64,000 nt of DNA from Ecdyonurus torrentis (GCA_949318235.1 OX439133.1:23092101-23156100); one strand, 5' to 3'. Numbered from the stretch's first letter, positions 1 through 53,278 are shown. The notes: generated by a model from the letters alone, not told the origin. Numbers and translations: made by a program.

Positions 1-59
1 ATTATCAACCATTTACAACGATGCTATAGGATGTTGGTTCACTCAATAACAAGGGAAAT

Positions 60-560
60 GATACATATTGCCACTTAAAAAATACTGATTTTTTTAAGCA
101 TTTGAATTAGTATCACAAGTATGTTTAGTGTCATAAGAGCCCATGTTAATTTCAATAATTATTTTCTTTCTTTTCTTTTAAGGTCACTGTTTCTGAAAAT
201 TTTATCATAGGTATAGATGTTTCTCTTTACTTTCAAATGTCATCATAAAGTTTAGTACTTTTCTATTTAGATCCAAGCTATCTAAATACAACCCTCAAAC
301 ACCGATACTTTTGATTACTTGCAAATTATAACAAATTTGTTAATTTCTTGTATTCAGATGGCTTGTATCACAAAATTTAAAAAGAAAACTTTGAAACTTT
401 ATGATGACATTTGAAAGTTAAACGTAACAGCAGTGAGCTACCTATATGATAACATTTTCAGAACCCGTAACCATCATCAGATATCAGAGAATATAATTGT
501 TGAACTTAACAAAAGAGGGGTCTTTTATGAGACTTAAACATAAAAAATAATAATTTAACA
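60..560. mobile_element. MITE (CATGTTAATTTCAATAATTA family), copy 1
   Basis: Inverted halves share the stretch around CCCATGTTAATTTCAATA at 140-170 and its reverse complement near 500. The same family occurs at about 2040-2600 (interrupted), 8235-8530, 14398-14565 and 30745-30885. Boundaries approximate; ends in a T run at 580-604. Confidence 0.5.
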
Positions 561-577
561 TCCTACATATTAGTGAC

Positions 578-611
<34 letters not shown>

Positions 612-659
612 TGATTTCTTTACTATTTTTTAGTAAAATTCCACATTAGCTGATTTTCG

Positions 660-975
660 TAAGATAGTATAGAGTGTATGCGCACTACGTCATATTTTAT
701 GTGCTTGGAGGCCATACTGGAGTAGTGAATAACATTATTCAGCATAGGACAAACTTCGTTTTAGGTCATTTTCTTTACGAAATCGTTTGATTTTTTGCAA
801 TTGTTATTTTTCTCACATACTTGAGATACTAATTCAACATATTTACAGCATCAATGCTCTCAAAAATATGGCATCGTATTTTTAAACTTGCAAAATGAGT
901 TATTTTCCTATGCCGCCCATGTTATTGAGTGATCCAATGTGGCGTCGACTTTAACATGAATGTATACATAATGAC
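660..975. mobile_element. MITE (GCCATACTGGAGTA family), copy 1
   Basis: A shared sequence of about 300 bp with GCCATACTGGAGTA near one end and TGGCGTCGACTTTAACATG at the other. Other copies at about 19617-19935, 28110-28410, 42465-42735 and 46845-47155, with a fragment at 9555-9630. No ORF. The interval between 1 and 5 kb holds only such elements. Confidence 0.6.
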
Positions 976-1269
976 CGGCTGATATCTGACTAACTGATCG
1001 ATCGTGAGATATAAATTTAACATGAAATAAAGATGTATATGACTAAAAACATGGTCAAATATTGAAGATATTGCACGTTAAAGTTAACATATAAACTTGA
1101 AAATTCAAACTTCAGTAAAAACTTATAAATTATATACAAATAAAAAACATTTATAGTGAAACTTTTGTTTTCGAAACAAAGAATATTTTTAATATATTCA
1201 ATTTTGTTTGGTTATTTTTTTTTTCGATATTAGGAATAGACATGTCATTGTGATAATAACATACGTCCT

Positions 1270-1617
1270 TTAAGGAAGTAGGGTTGAGTAGGTTACCAAC
1301 CTTATATCTCAAAAACTAGAACGTGTTTTGGGTCTAAATTTTGTGTTATTGTATACCTAAGGGCTAAGGGTGACACCTACCTGTGATAAAAATTTCAAGA
1401 TGTTTGACTGTTACGAAAAAAGTTATTAAAATTTACATTGGGCCTTATGGGCATAAAATTTCAAAAATTCATATAAAATTAATTTGCACGTTAACCCCGC
1501 AAAATTTTTATATATTTGAAATTATCTCATGCTTATATAAGTATCATTGTGCAAAATTTCAGATTTATTTAAAGAGAAAAGTTTGTGTAATAACCGACGT
1601 CGGTACCCTACTCCCTT
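1270..1617. mobile_element. TTAA-flanked MITE
   Basis: The ends are inverted: TTAAGGAAGTAGGGT at about 1270 and ACCCTACTCCCTTAA ending near 1618. A TTAA target duplication is typical of piggyBac-type elements. No coding capacity. Confidence 0.5.
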
Positions 1618-2171
1618 AACTACTTCTACTGCAAGAAATTCACCTATATTGCCTCTGATAATTATTCATCTCTAATTTTTTTTAATAATGCTTAATGCCA
1701 TTCAAAACTAAAATGCCTTAGTTGCATCAACTTGCGTCAACTTGTAATATCTACCAAAAATTTCTATATGTATTGTACCAAACTTTGCAATTGATAAAAC
1801 TTACCATTTAATTGCAATTTGTTGTTTGATAATTTAACATTTAGAATGGAAGAATCATGTTAATTGTGATTTTAAATGTATTTTTTTAATCTATAGAATT
1901 GATTCTGTAGATATTTAAATGAAAAAATACTAGACATAATTTTATGTGTTTTGAGACAGAATTTTCTTCAGATGGGAAATCAGGTACTGCGTAAAGAAAA
2001 CAAAATCTGAAATTTTGCAGAGTGATACATTATGATATAGTAGTTTCAAAAATGTAAAAAAATTGGAAAGTCACCATGCTAGATTTTAAATTATGATTTT
2101 TTTTTTAAATTTTAGTACCTTAAAGCACTTGTTAACTTACTGTTTTATCATTTAGAGTACTAAAAAGATAA

Positions 2172-2488
2172 TTATCATACCTTATTATTCATAAATTAGA
2201 CACCAGCACGTTAATTTCGTATTTATTTTTATTTATTTTCTTTTTTACTGTTATATCACGTATCTGACGTCACAATGTACCGATGGGGTCGTGATAGGGG
2301 TAAAGAACTTGAGGGATGGGGCTTAAATTTATCACGTGACCAGAGCGGTGACTGTGATTGGCGGCGGTATATTTCGACGTCTGATACGTGATATAACAGT
2401 CAAAAAGAATATAAATACAAAATCAATGTGGTGGTGTCTAATTTATGGATAATAAGGTATGGTAATTATCAATCTAGTGTTCTTAATA
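2172..2488. mobile_element. Palindromic MITE with CACGTGAC/TGACGTCA core, inserted in another MITE
   Basis: Inverted ends GATAATTATCATACCTTATT and the reverse complement near 2480. It splits a copy of the CATGTTAATTTCAATA family. A second copy lies at about 17988-18290. Confidence 0.6.
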
Positions 2489-3045
2489 ATAAAAAAGTAA
2501 GTTGACAAGGGCTTTAAGAGCCCATGTTAATTTCAATAAATATTTCCTCTCTTATCTGATGGTCATGGGTTCTGAATATTGTGTCATAGGTAGCTGTTAC
2601 TGTTAACTTTAGCTTTGAACATTTAAGAAAAAGTGCCAATAAAATTTATCTAACTGCACTATTTTATTCTCTAGTATCCTTGAACGATAAAATAAAATGT
2701 TGAAGGTCCGTGAAGTGAATACTTATTGCAGTTTATGACAAGGGACACGAGGATTGATATTTCAATAATAAAATTCAATCACAATGTACTCTTTTTGAAC
2801 TACAGCACTAGAAATATAATCAAAGAAAAAAGTTATTAGAAGCAGATTTCCCTTTGGTGTAAAATGTCAATTTAGAAAAACAATAGATTCACATGGGAAT
2901 GGAATAGAAAAAATATTGCAATATGAAATTATTATCCTATCATTTATCCTTTTACTTGTATTTTGTAATGAGAAAAAATTGCTCCATATAATGTAATTTG
3001 AATTTTGAATATGTTTTGTTACTATTTTCAATTTTTGTTTTAACT

Positions 3046-3275
3046 TAAAACCATAGACCAGTTAAAACTACATGCTCGTTCTATTGATTTAATACAAAAT
3101 GAGACCTACAAACTAGATGACAATTTTTACCAGGGCTTAAATGTGGCTCCAGTGGCTCCAAAGAGGCGTGAAAGTACTTTAAAGTATGCCTCTTTACGTC
3201 AAAATTTCTGTTTGTGACGTTAGAAACAAGCAGAACATAGTATGAAAATGTTGTGCGGGTTGCATAATTCATAAT
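3046..3275. mobile_element. Diverged partial copy of the 340-bp TTAA-flanked family
   Basis: Starts at CCATAGACCAG and keeps GACAATTTTTACCAG and GTTGTGCGGGTTGCATAA in order, but lacks the far end. Confidence 0.55.
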
Positions 3276-3317
3276 TTCATTCGTATAAAATAAGTTTTCT
3301 GTTCAATGTCTTCTACC

Positions 3318-4113
3318 CCTGTAAGTTTAGTGAGATAATAAACAAACTCACAGCTCAAAAATACTATGAACGTGCTAGCAGATGACTTTGTGTTCCTGTC
3401 TCAATTTAACATGCTTTCTTATCGGGTAAAGAAGCAGCAATAACTCAAATTACAATTATTTCTTGAAGCTGAAATGTTTATTGTACCTTTATGTAAGCCT
3501 CAAAGCTTTTTTTTTTTTCCTGTATTTTAATCAATTTGGTTGCAACTTTTGTTTTCACACACTTGACTTAAATTAAGGAAAACATAATAAAGCCATAGAC
3601 CACATAAAACAACATGAGCTTTTTAATTAATTAACACGAAATGGGATCTTCAAAACTGATGACAATTTTTACCAGAATGTTATTGTAGCCCCACGAGAGA
3701 GCGTGAAATTACTGTAAAGTATGCAATTTGCGTGAAAATTCATGTTTATGACGTCAGAAACATGCAAAAATTAGTATGAAAATGTTGTGCGGGTTGCATA
3801 AATCGAACTTTCTGATCACTGCTACGGGGCTACTGTTGGGTTTTGAGACAAATTAATGTTATTTATGTAAATCCCATCAATTGTTTTGTGATATAAATGC
3901 TTATGTTTTTCTCTGGTCTATTCCTATAAGCTTTGAGGCTCAGCAAGCTACAGTAAAAGTTTCAACTCCGAAAAATAATTGTTACTTTAGTTATAGTTGC
4001 TTTATTGTCCCATAAGAAAGCATGTTAAATCAAGACGAGAACACAAAGTCTTCTGATAGCACTTTGTTAGTATTGTTGGGCTGTTCATTATCTCAATAAA
4101 CTAAATTTTACAA
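3318..4113. mobile_element. Palindromic MITE split by a 340-bp TTAA-family insertion
   Basis: Outer inverted halves (GTAAGTTTAGTGAGATAAT at 3320; reverse complement near 4100) match a second copy at 37399-38206. A copy of the TTAA-flanked family (about 3590-3931) sits inside, giving a clear order of insertion. Confidence 0.6.
3590..3931 (+). mobile_element. 340-bp TTAA-flanked element, copy 1
   Basis: Runs from AAAGCCATAGACCACATAAA to TCTCTGGTCTATTCCTATAA. The core has GTTGTGCGGGTTGCATAAAT and a GACGTCAGAAACATGC stretch. Imperfect terminal inverted repeats; non-coding. Confidence 0.7.
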
Positions 4114-4129
4114 GTATTTAAACGGCATA

Positions 4130-4713
4130 AATAATCCTAATATAATAATGCAACAAAATAATATTTATGCAAATTAAAAGATAATTATTATGAAAGTATA
4201 GCATGAATTTTGGTATTTTGTAGAAAATATGCATCTAAAAATACTGAAAAAAATGGCTGAAAATGCTCACTCAACAAAATAATAAATTACTTAATTTATG
4301 CCGCATTTATGTCATAATAGCATTAATTATGGTAAATTAGTACAACATAAATAGCTATGCTGTATAACATAATATTTATGCTATATAGCATTATTATTAT
4401 TAAGCAATATAGCATAGATTAACACAGGAAAATTTATCTCAAGGGTTACTATTTGGACTTTTTTATAATAAATTTGTTACATACATGTAAATTTTTTTAA
4501 GATCTAAAGAGCAAACTATTTGCCGCTGAAGAAATTACGTTTATGCTAACAAATTGCTGTTGAAACTTTTTTTCAACCAAGTTATTGGTTTGTATTGAAG
4601 TGTTACAGCTATGTATCTGAATAATTTCTTAAATTTATGTGTTCCGTGTACTATATTGAACAAATTGTGCTGAAAATGAGCTAGCATAATTATTACGTAG
4701 TTATTTTTGTCCG
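4130..4713. mobile_element. AT-rich MITE with GCATAAAT/ATTTATGC motifs
   Basis: Repeated short inverted motifs around TATGCTATATAGCATA. It ends with AGCATAATTATTACGTAGTT next to TTTTTGTCCG, the terminal signature also seen at 15605-15812, 21238-21480, 31806-32310, 47155-47385, 48667-48890 and elsewhere. Left boundary uncertain. Confidence 0.5.
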
Positions 4714-5116
4714 TTCTGAATAGTTTAAATTACCAATGCAGGCAGTAGAAATTAATCAAAGCTCCGTCAAAGTAAAAGTCGTAAATACTCAGATAAATCT
4801 CTCTCACAAATTCCCTAGCTATCAAGCAGTATTTCAATATTATTTTCTTTATTTCCCAAGTGGGTAGGATCAAAAACTTAAACGCAAACGTTTCAATTTT
4901 TTACTTTTATTTTATATAATAAAAAACTTTATTTTCTGGGAGCAGACTGTTTTAAACTTTTCTGTTTCACGCCTCACTTTGAGAAAATACTTTTCTTTTT
5001 TAGTCACACGTTTCTTTTTTATGTTTATTTGGAAAATATTTTTAGTATTGAAAACTTTAACGTGTTGAAAGATGGTATGAGGTTCAATAGTTTGCCATCT
5101 TTTTCGTTTAAAAATA

Positions 5117-5333
5117 TATCGATGGCTCCGCGGAAAACTGAACTATCTATAGTCTCCGCGCGCCTCAAATTTGGAACATCTGCGCTCTCCACCTCTCCCA
5201 AATTTGAAGCATCTGTAATGGATCGCTGGTAAGAGATGCTTCAAAGTCGGGAGAGGCGGAGAGCGCAGATGTTTTCAAATTTGAGATGCGCGGAGACTAT
5301 AGATAGTTCAGTTTTCCGCGGAGCCATCGATAT
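5117..5333. repeat. Near-perfect 217-bp foldback palindrome
   Basis: The left arm from TATCGATGGCTCCGCGG and the right arm to CCGCGGAGCCATCGATA pair over about 100 bp each, around a short loop near 5215-5240. More GC-rich than its surroundings. The reading frame across it is an artefact of the palindrome. From here to 6460 I see only AT-rich sequence and the gene's 3' UTR. Confidence 0.8.
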
Positions 5334-6320
5334 TGTTTAAATTTACATAAAATGAAAGTAGCCTCGCAATTTATTTTATTTTTGCACGAATTGCAAGTAA
5401 TTAAAGATTGAAGTTTTTTTAAAAAAATTTTATAAACAATTTATAAATAAAATAAATTGTCAATTTGAATTATATCTATTAGTTGGGGGAAAAAATGACG
5501 TTTAAAAGAACGAAAAATAGAATAATTAAAGCTTTGTTAAATATATTTAATGATAATCAATCAATCAATCAATGAGTCAGTCAATCAGTCTCTCTCGCTC
5601 TCTCTCTTCATATATATTTTTTCTATCAATCTTTGACATCATGTAGCATGAAAGGATATATGAAAACACAACCAAAATACATTTTATATTTTTATTTACT
5701 TAAAAAATAATAAATTTAAACACTTCTTTTAGTTTTCTTAAACATTATATACTCAAGACAAAATAATACATTTTTATCCATTAATTTTGATTTTTTTTTG
5801 AGAAATCATTGAAAATGAAAGAATTCTAAAAGTTTGATTTTCTATTTTATATATTTTAGCGTAAATCACTTTCCGCTTCTTGTATCCGCTTTAGAAGCAA
5901 TAATAATAATTTGCATTTCATGCAACAGTAAGAAGAGAGGTCAGAAATACAAAATTTGTGGTTTTAAAGCAGTAAGTATGCAATTACATATTACTCGATA
6001 TAATATTTCATTAATATTTCATCGCGTTCATATTATTTTATTGATTTTTTTTTTGTCAATCAAAATAAAGATCAAAAACGTTGGTTGCAAAGTACATTAA
6101 AGATTAAAAAGATGGAAAATTTTACACAAACAAAATTTAAAACTATCAATGTGGTGAAATTTTTGTGTGTGTGGCATTTGTGTTTTTTTGGTGTTTGTAA
6201 TTTTTTTTGGTACAGGCCAAGTCATAAAAAATTCTATTCCTTGATTTTAATCTAAGGCAATAGAGCACAATTTCATATGACAGAGTGTGTACAATGTAAA
6301 AATCAGATCTACCTAACGAT

Positions 6321-6369
6321 TTTATTTTGATCACAATATCTGACCCCTCCTCTTAAACCTTTTTTTATT
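6321..6369 (-). terminator. Candidate polyadenylation signals of the peroxidase gene
   Basis: Minus-strand AATAAA hexamers at 6364-6369 and 6321-6326, about 100 and 140 nt after the stop. In such an AT-rich region these occur by chance, so only the position supports them. Confidence 0.35.
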
Positions 6370-6464
6370 TTTGACACTTTTTCAATACGACTCATAATAT
6401 TCAGATATAAATATGGACATTGTTGCGTAGTTATTATTAAATATCGATGTCAATGGCAAGTGAA

Positions 6465-46684
<40,220 letters not shown>

Positions 46685-46844
46685 CGCTGAAATATATAAT
46701 TAGGGGAAATTTTTGCTTTGATTGACAATAGAAATAATAATAATAATAATAAAAAAAAACTTGGAAAACTAAAATAATTAAAAATAAATGTGGGGTTTCA
46801 ACGTGTAAGTTTTTGAGTTTTATAAATCAGTGTATAAATTTTGA

Positions 46845-47155
46845 GAGTTATTCTCAATGCTTTTTTATGCTCTTCTTGAGCAATGAATAACATTGCTCAG
46901 CATAGGACAAAAATAGTTTTTTTTCTATTTGCTATTTCTATTCTTTGGAAAAATAGCTATTTTTTTGTTATTATTATTTTTCTTTTGCATATACTTGAAA
47001 AACTAATTCAACCTGGTAACAGCATTAATGCTCTCAAAAATATTTCGAAGTATTTTTAAACTGGCAAAATGATTTATTTTCCCATACTGGCCCATGTTAT
47101 TTAGGCCATGTTCTTATGGCGTTGACTTTAACATGAATGAAATCACCCTCGTACA
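46845..47155. mobile_element. MITE (GCTCAGCATAGGACAAA family), copy 5
   Basis: Colinear with 660-975 from GAATAACATTGCTCAGCATA to ATGGCGTTGACTTTAACATG. Confidence 0.55.
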
Positions 47156-47385
47156 CACGGACAAAAATAAATTCACACAACATTAAATTTATGCTAGATT
47201 CATTTTCAGCACAATTTGTTCAATACAACATAATCTATAATGTATAAAAAACTATGTTACAAAGTATAAATAATATGTTGTATGGTATAAATATTTATTC
47301 TGTTCTGTATAATTTAGCAACATTTTAATTATAATGCTAAAGCATAAGTTAGTTACGTAATTTATTTTTTCGCAGCATGTACATT
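47155..47385. mobile_element. TTATGC-family MITE
   Basis: CACACGGACAAAAATAAATT start, TTATTTTTTCGCAGC end; internal GCACAATTTGTTCAATACAA. Confidence 0.55.
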
Positions 47386-47390
47386 AAAAG

Positions 47391-47870
47391 GCGTAGAACA
47401 CCTTAAACAAAAAAATATGTATAATATCCTAACATATATACCTAAATATCAACGTTGATTTGACCGGAGTCATTGATTTCTAATTTATTTATTATTCACA
47501 AAATGGCAACTGCGGGTTTGTGACGTCACAACTCGCTAGTCCAAGCCATATAGAGTTATTATAGAGCTATATAATCTCACGGAAACAAGCGAGTTGTGAC
47601 GTCATAAATCCGCAGTTGCCATTTTGTGCATGGAAAATAAATTAGGAATCAATGATTCTGCGGGTTTGTGACGTCATAACTCACTATTCTAAGCCATAGA
47701 TTTATTATAGATCTATATAATCACACGGAAACAAGCGAGTTGTGACGTCATAAACCCGCGCAGCTGTGATTTCGTGAATGAAAGAAAAATTACAAATCAA
47801 TGACTCCGTCAAAATCAAAGTTGATATTTAGAATATTAGACATGTTTTTTGTTTTGTTCAAGATGTTCTC

Positions 47871-47873
<3 letters not shown>
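47391..47873. mobile_element. MITE (AAGGCGTAGAACACCTTAAA) with internal tandem duplication, copy 2
   Basis: Ends AAGGCGTAGAACACCTT and AAGATGTTCTCCTTTT are inverted. The central GCGGGTTTGTGACGTCA ... CGAGTTGTGACGTCATAA segment occurs twice in tandem (47510-47640 and 47660-47765). Confidence 0.65.
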
Positions 47874-47912
<39 letters not shown>

Positions 47913-48666
47913 CAATGGTTTTTAATAGTGATTTGCACACACTTTTACTCACACAAGCAAATGAAAAAAAAGTAAGACATAAAACTGCTAATAATGTATG
48001 GATTTTATTCATTTATTTCGTATATTTATTATTATTTTTACTACACGACCACCAGTCTTGCAAAATTCAGACGTATTTAAAAAAAAATAACACATCGTGA
48101 ATTATAAAAAAATATTTACAAATTTATGGCAAACAAAACTTATACTAAAATATACACGAAATTATAAGAAGAAAATAAATATATATTTAATTAATTTATG
48201 ATTGAATTATGATGAAATATATTATACACATAAAACCTAAAAGTTATAGGCGCGTGCATCCCTACAGCTAACATGTAATTTTATGTAACTTTTCTTTACA
48301 CTTTATGTATGTATGTTTGGGCGTTTTACTTTCTTTTTATTGTACTGAAATGTTTCATCACTTCATTCAAAGAAATAAGTATTTAAAAATAAAATATGAT
48401 TATCATAATGTAATATGTATTTCATTTCAAATCTGTGTTCTGTGCTTTTTGTTCTTTTCTATTTTATTGCATTGTAATTTTTTTTTTCGCTCATTTCTTT
48501 TTTACTACTTTTTTATACTCTTTTTTTTACTCTTTTTTTACTCTTTTTTTTTTTTTTTTTTTTTTTTGCTTTTTTTCTTCTTTTTTTTGTTGCCGAGCTA
48601 TATTGCTATAATTTACATGAATGCTGATGAATATCGCATAATTTATGTAATTTATTTATTCTATCT

Positions 48667-48890
48667 TATTGGAAAAAAATAAATACGTAATAAATATGCT
48701 AACTTTTTTTCAACATATTTTATTCAATACAGCATAATTTATGCTATACTACTGAATTACTACGGTACAATAGCATAAATATTATGTTGTAAAAGTATAA
48801 ATATTTGTGTTATTCTAAAATAGCATTATTCATGCTATAATGACATAAATGCAGCATAAATTAAGTTATTTATTTTTTCCGTGTATACTT
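48667..48890. mobile_element. TTATGC-family MITE
   Basis: GGAAAAAAATAAATACGTAA to TTATTTATTTTTTCCGTGTA, a well-preserved terminal inverted repeat of about 20 bp. Confidence 0.65.
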
Positions 48891-49203
48891 AATTTTACTA
48901 TTTTAATAATTTTAAGGTTACTATTTTTTTTTTTTAAGAATGAAGGAAAACAATAAATGCCAAATAATAAAAAAAAAGTGGCAAAAGAGGGAAAAAAAGA
49001 TGCTTTGATAAAAAAAAAATTAATTGTGTTTTAAAATGTCACACATGTAAACGACCCTGTGAAATTACAATTTTATGCCAATTAACTATCTTAATTTTTA
49101 TTTTTTGTTATCTTAAATGTAAGCTATGGGACAATAATGACACTGATGTACGAACGCGTGTTTTTACTATTTAACTATCTATATTTTAAAAATGAAAATA
49201 TTT

Positions 49204-49206
<3 letters not shown>

Positions 49207-49285
<79 letters not shown>
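49207..49285. repeat. (CT)n microsatellite
   Basis: About 39 CT units in intron 1. The surrounding 48.9-50.2 kb is AT-rich with T and A runs and no recognised gene. Confidence 0.95.
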
Positions 49286-49292
<7 letters not shown>

Positions 49293-50152
49293 GTGGAATT
49301 GCTTAAACACAATAATTTATTATATATTTTTTAACTTATATCGCATTTACTTATTTATTTTTAGTTACTCAATAACAATTAATAGTTATCTCTTGATTTA
49401 TCATTAATTAATTAATTTTAAAAAGTAACTATTTTTTTTTTTTTTTTTTTTTTTTTGCAATGATTAAATGTCTAGCATTATGTAATAATTTATTTACTTT
49501 AAAATTAATTATATATGAAATTTGTTATTTTATTTTAAGCACTATATAAAAGTCAGTTTGGCTTAAACATATTATGAAACTTTGAAATTTTATAGAATTT
49601 TCTAACATTTTATTTGTAATAAGGTACGCGTATTAGTTTTATTTGAAAGTAAAAGATATATGAAGATAGTTAAAGTTTATTGATAACAAAAAACTGACGA
49701 GTACTTTTCTTTATTGTGAGTAAATTACTTGGTAAATCCAAACTTTTTTTCTTTCTTTTTCTTTTCTCATGTTTTTTTTTTTCTACAAGTGGCAATTTAT
49801 ATCATACAATAAATAAAAGTAAGGGAGAAAATTACCACAAACAGTTAATTGACTTATGTAATATGAGGAAAATATAAAATATAATCTAAGGGTTTCCCAA
49901 CTTCTTTGGTCTTGATTATTACATCTTTAAATTACAAAATTATTATTATTATTATTATTTTTTTTAATTTGCATTTTTATTTTTCTGTAGAAATTAGTTT
50001 GCACAAAAAGAGAAGAAAAAAAAGTTTGTTTTTTCAAATGTTATAATAATAAAAAATGTATAATATAAACTGCTCAAATTTCCATGAATAACAACATAAA
50101 AAATAAATAATCGTTCATTTTTAAACCTATAAATTTAAGGATTTAACACTTC

Positions 50153-50187
<35 letters not shown>

Positions 50188-50194
50188 CTATTTT

Positions 50195-50420
50195 TAACTT
50201 TACACAAAAAGTAAGCACGAAATATTTTATGCTATATATCTTATTTTTAGCAACCTTTATTCCTATATAACAACTTAATTTATGCTTACTAATTTATGTT
50301 AGTTATATAGCGACATAGCATAACAATTATGTTATACAGCAAAATTATTAACGCATCTGAATTTTATTAGAATTTTTAATCATGTCCAAAATTAAGTTCT
50401 TGTTTTTTATCGTGTAATTT
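50195..50420. mobile_element. Diverged TTATGC-family MITE
   Basis: TTTATGCTATATATCTTATT and inverted AGCATAACAATTATGTTATA motifs. Boundaries uncertain; lies just below the putative noncoding exon. Confidence 0.35.
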
Positions 50421-50562
50421 GCCTAATTTAAATAATACCGCACTTCCTTTTTTTTTAAGACAATTCACACACAATTAATCACTCTAACCACTCACTTACA
50501 TAAATTATTACATACACGTTATAACTCGTGATAAAATAAATCATAATAAATAACTTACTCAC

Positions 50563-50661
50563 CAGTAAAATTAGTCGTATTTCGTGCGCTAAGAAGAAAA
50601 GTAAAAGTACTTGAAAATATTTTAAATCGATGTTAGCGTCTTACAGACGCAACCAACACTG
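50563..50661 (-). other. Probable 5' noncoding exon of the peroxidase gene
   Basis: A strong donor (GTGAGTAAG) reads on the minus strand just below 50563. The first coding exon has an acceptor two bases before its ATG, so an upstream noncoding exon is required. The upper limit is set by an initiator-like TCAGT at 50658-50662 and is approximate. Intron 1 would then be about 3.9 kb. The donor is clear; pairing with coding exon 1 and the exact start are inferred. Confidence 0.5.
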
Positions 50662-50735
50662 AAGTTGATCCTCTCGAGCGTTCAGCTCTCCCACACATCG
50701 GTCTCTCCCCACCCCTCCTCTCTCTCTCTCCTCTC
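50658..50735 (-). promoter_or_regulatory. Candidate TATA-less promoter: initiator plus GA-rich tract
   Basis: On the minus strand a TCAGT arthropod-type initiator (50658-50662) is preceded by purine-rich GAGAG blocks at about 50700-50735, resembling GAGA-factor sites. No TATA box is visible around -30. Downstream is the strong donor of the putative noncoding exon. The call rests on position and motifs only. Confidence 0.3.
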
Positions 50736-51129
50736 AATGCAACCTTGCCCCTCCACGTATTAACAAGCTTTTAATTATTATAATTATGAGACACTGATAT
50801 GCTAAAGTTTGCTCTTCGAGTTTTTTCCTTATGATTTTTTTTAAAAATATTATTTATAATTAATATTATTATTTTTTTGTATTATACAGTATATTTGCAT
50901 TTTTTTAAATTTTATTCTTATGCACATTAGAAAGAGGGAACAAATTCAGCTTTACTACAACATAACAATATAATTACTTGTATTTGTGCATCTTTACAGA
51001 ACTACTTTGTTGCACAACAAAATGAATTAACTCCCCCCCCCCCCCCCAACCTTCCTCTCATTATAATATCATCCTCTGAACAAAAATTTTGATGAGTGAC
51101 AATTTTGTTTTATTATTAAGTAGGAAAAA

Positions 51130-51440
<311 letters not shown>

Positions 51441-52736
51441 GTATAATCGAAAGACGCAATTGATTAACAGAATTGGGTTCATGAATATTTCTCCTTCAAA
51501 CACATTAAACATTAATTAAAAATTATAAACCATTAGGAAATACTTTGTTTTTTCAATGAAAAATAAGCAATGCATTTCAAAATCATAATCGCTTATAGAT
51601 TGATTTCATTTTATTGAATCTTGACATTTTTTGTTTAATTTTTCAGTGTTAAAATTTTGACAATTTTCCCATGCTATTTTTTTTATTTTTTTTTTTTTAT
51701 TATTTTTTTATGTGTTCGAAAGTATTACTAAAATATAATTACTATTACAGCACGGGTAATTTCTATATAAAAAAAAATAATAATAATAATAAAAAAAAAA
51801 CGAAAAAAAACGAAAACTACATATTTGCGTATGTCATAATAATAATGATTATATAACCAATCAATTAAGTATCGACAAATCACGTTTTTATTGATCTTAC
51901 ATTGAAAGGCTAATAATCGTGATATCTCACAGCTAATATCTATCAGGGCTATTTAGTAATCCCAAACATTTAACCTATACATATTCACAGTCCAAAATTT
52001 TATATATTTATTGACTATATTTAGTCAGAAAACGTGTGATATCAATTTCATATTATAATTATCAATATTATACTCAGGTTTTATTATTTTATTGAAGCTT
52101 AGTATTACGTATTTAAAATAATATTATATCTTGAAAGATCAAAGTATAAATTCCGATGTCAAAATCAATATTTATTGTGTCCGCTTGGAATAAATTATTT
52201 AAATTTTTTATTAGGTGTGTCTATTAAAAAAAATAAAAAGCATGAAAAAGGATTACTAGGTAAATGAATCCTGTAGGTTGCAATAAATAGGATAAGATTA
52301 ACCTGGACAAGGTATTGATATACAATGTCAACTCATGCAGGTATAACTATAATCCCATCTAATCTAGGTGAAACATGCCTTTATTAAAGTATGTTTTACC
52401 AATTTACCTGCATAAGGTGAAATATAAATTATGGATATTTATACTTGTTTCAGGCTTATGTTTACCTGTTGCCTTTACAGAATTTGTGTACCTATTCCCT
52501 ATTCCCATTAGTTTTTTTTTTTTTTTTTTTTTTTTTTTCTTTTACGAGTTAAATAATATTCATTAAAAGAAATGCCTTATCTAATGGTTATATCTGTCTG
52601 ACATTTTTAATGGCTATTACGATTACGTTTTAATACATCACTGAATTAAACTTTTTCCTTTCCTTTCTCCAACTAGCTTCCACCAATAAGCCTCCAAGTA
52701 GCTGGATTACAGGAGCACGCTGCAAATCTCCAACAA

Positions 52737-53278
52737 CTTCCTTTCCTTTCCTTTCCTTTCCTTTCCTTTCCTTTCCTTTCCTTTCCTTTCCTTTCCTTTC
52801 CTTTCCTTTCCTTTCCTTTCCTTTCCTTTCCTTTCCTTTCCTTTCCTTTCCTTTCCTTTCCTTTCCTTTCCTTTCCTTTCCTTTCCTTTCCTTTCCTTTC
52901 CTTTCCTTTCCTTTCCTTTCCTTTCCTTTCCTTTCCTTTCCTTTCCTTTCCTTTCCTTTCCTTTCCTTTCCTTTCCTTTCCTTTCCTTTCCTTTCCTTTC
53001 CTTTCCTTTCCTTTCCTTTCCTTTCCTTTCCTTTCCTTTCCTTTCCTTTCCTTTCCTTTCCTTTCCTTTCCTTTCCTTTCCTTTCCTTTCCTTTCCTTTC
53101 CTTTCCTTTCCTTTCCTTTCCTTTCCTTTCCTTTCCTTTCCTTTCCTTTCCTTTCCTTTCCTTTCCTTTCCTTTCCTTTCCTTTCCTTTCCTTTCCTTTC
53201 CTTTCCTTTCCTTTCCTTTCCTTTCCTTTCCTTTCCTTTCCTTTCCTTTCCTTTCCTTTCCTTTCCTTTCCTTTCCTT
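52737..53278. repeat. (CTTTC)n pentanucleotide array, about 108 units
   Basis: Uninterrupted over about 540 bp: pure pyrimidine on plus, pure purine on minus. The 218- and 243-residue frames through it are artefacts. It borders ordinary AT-rich DNA on both sides. Confidence 0.97.

Noticed and set aside
5029..5232. 67-residue plus-strand frame
   Set aside because: Spans one arm of a foldback repeat and has no supporting similarity.
48305..48682. 125-residue Phe-rich plus-strand frame in intron 1
   Set aside because: Driven by T-rich low-complexity DNA; no conserved motif.
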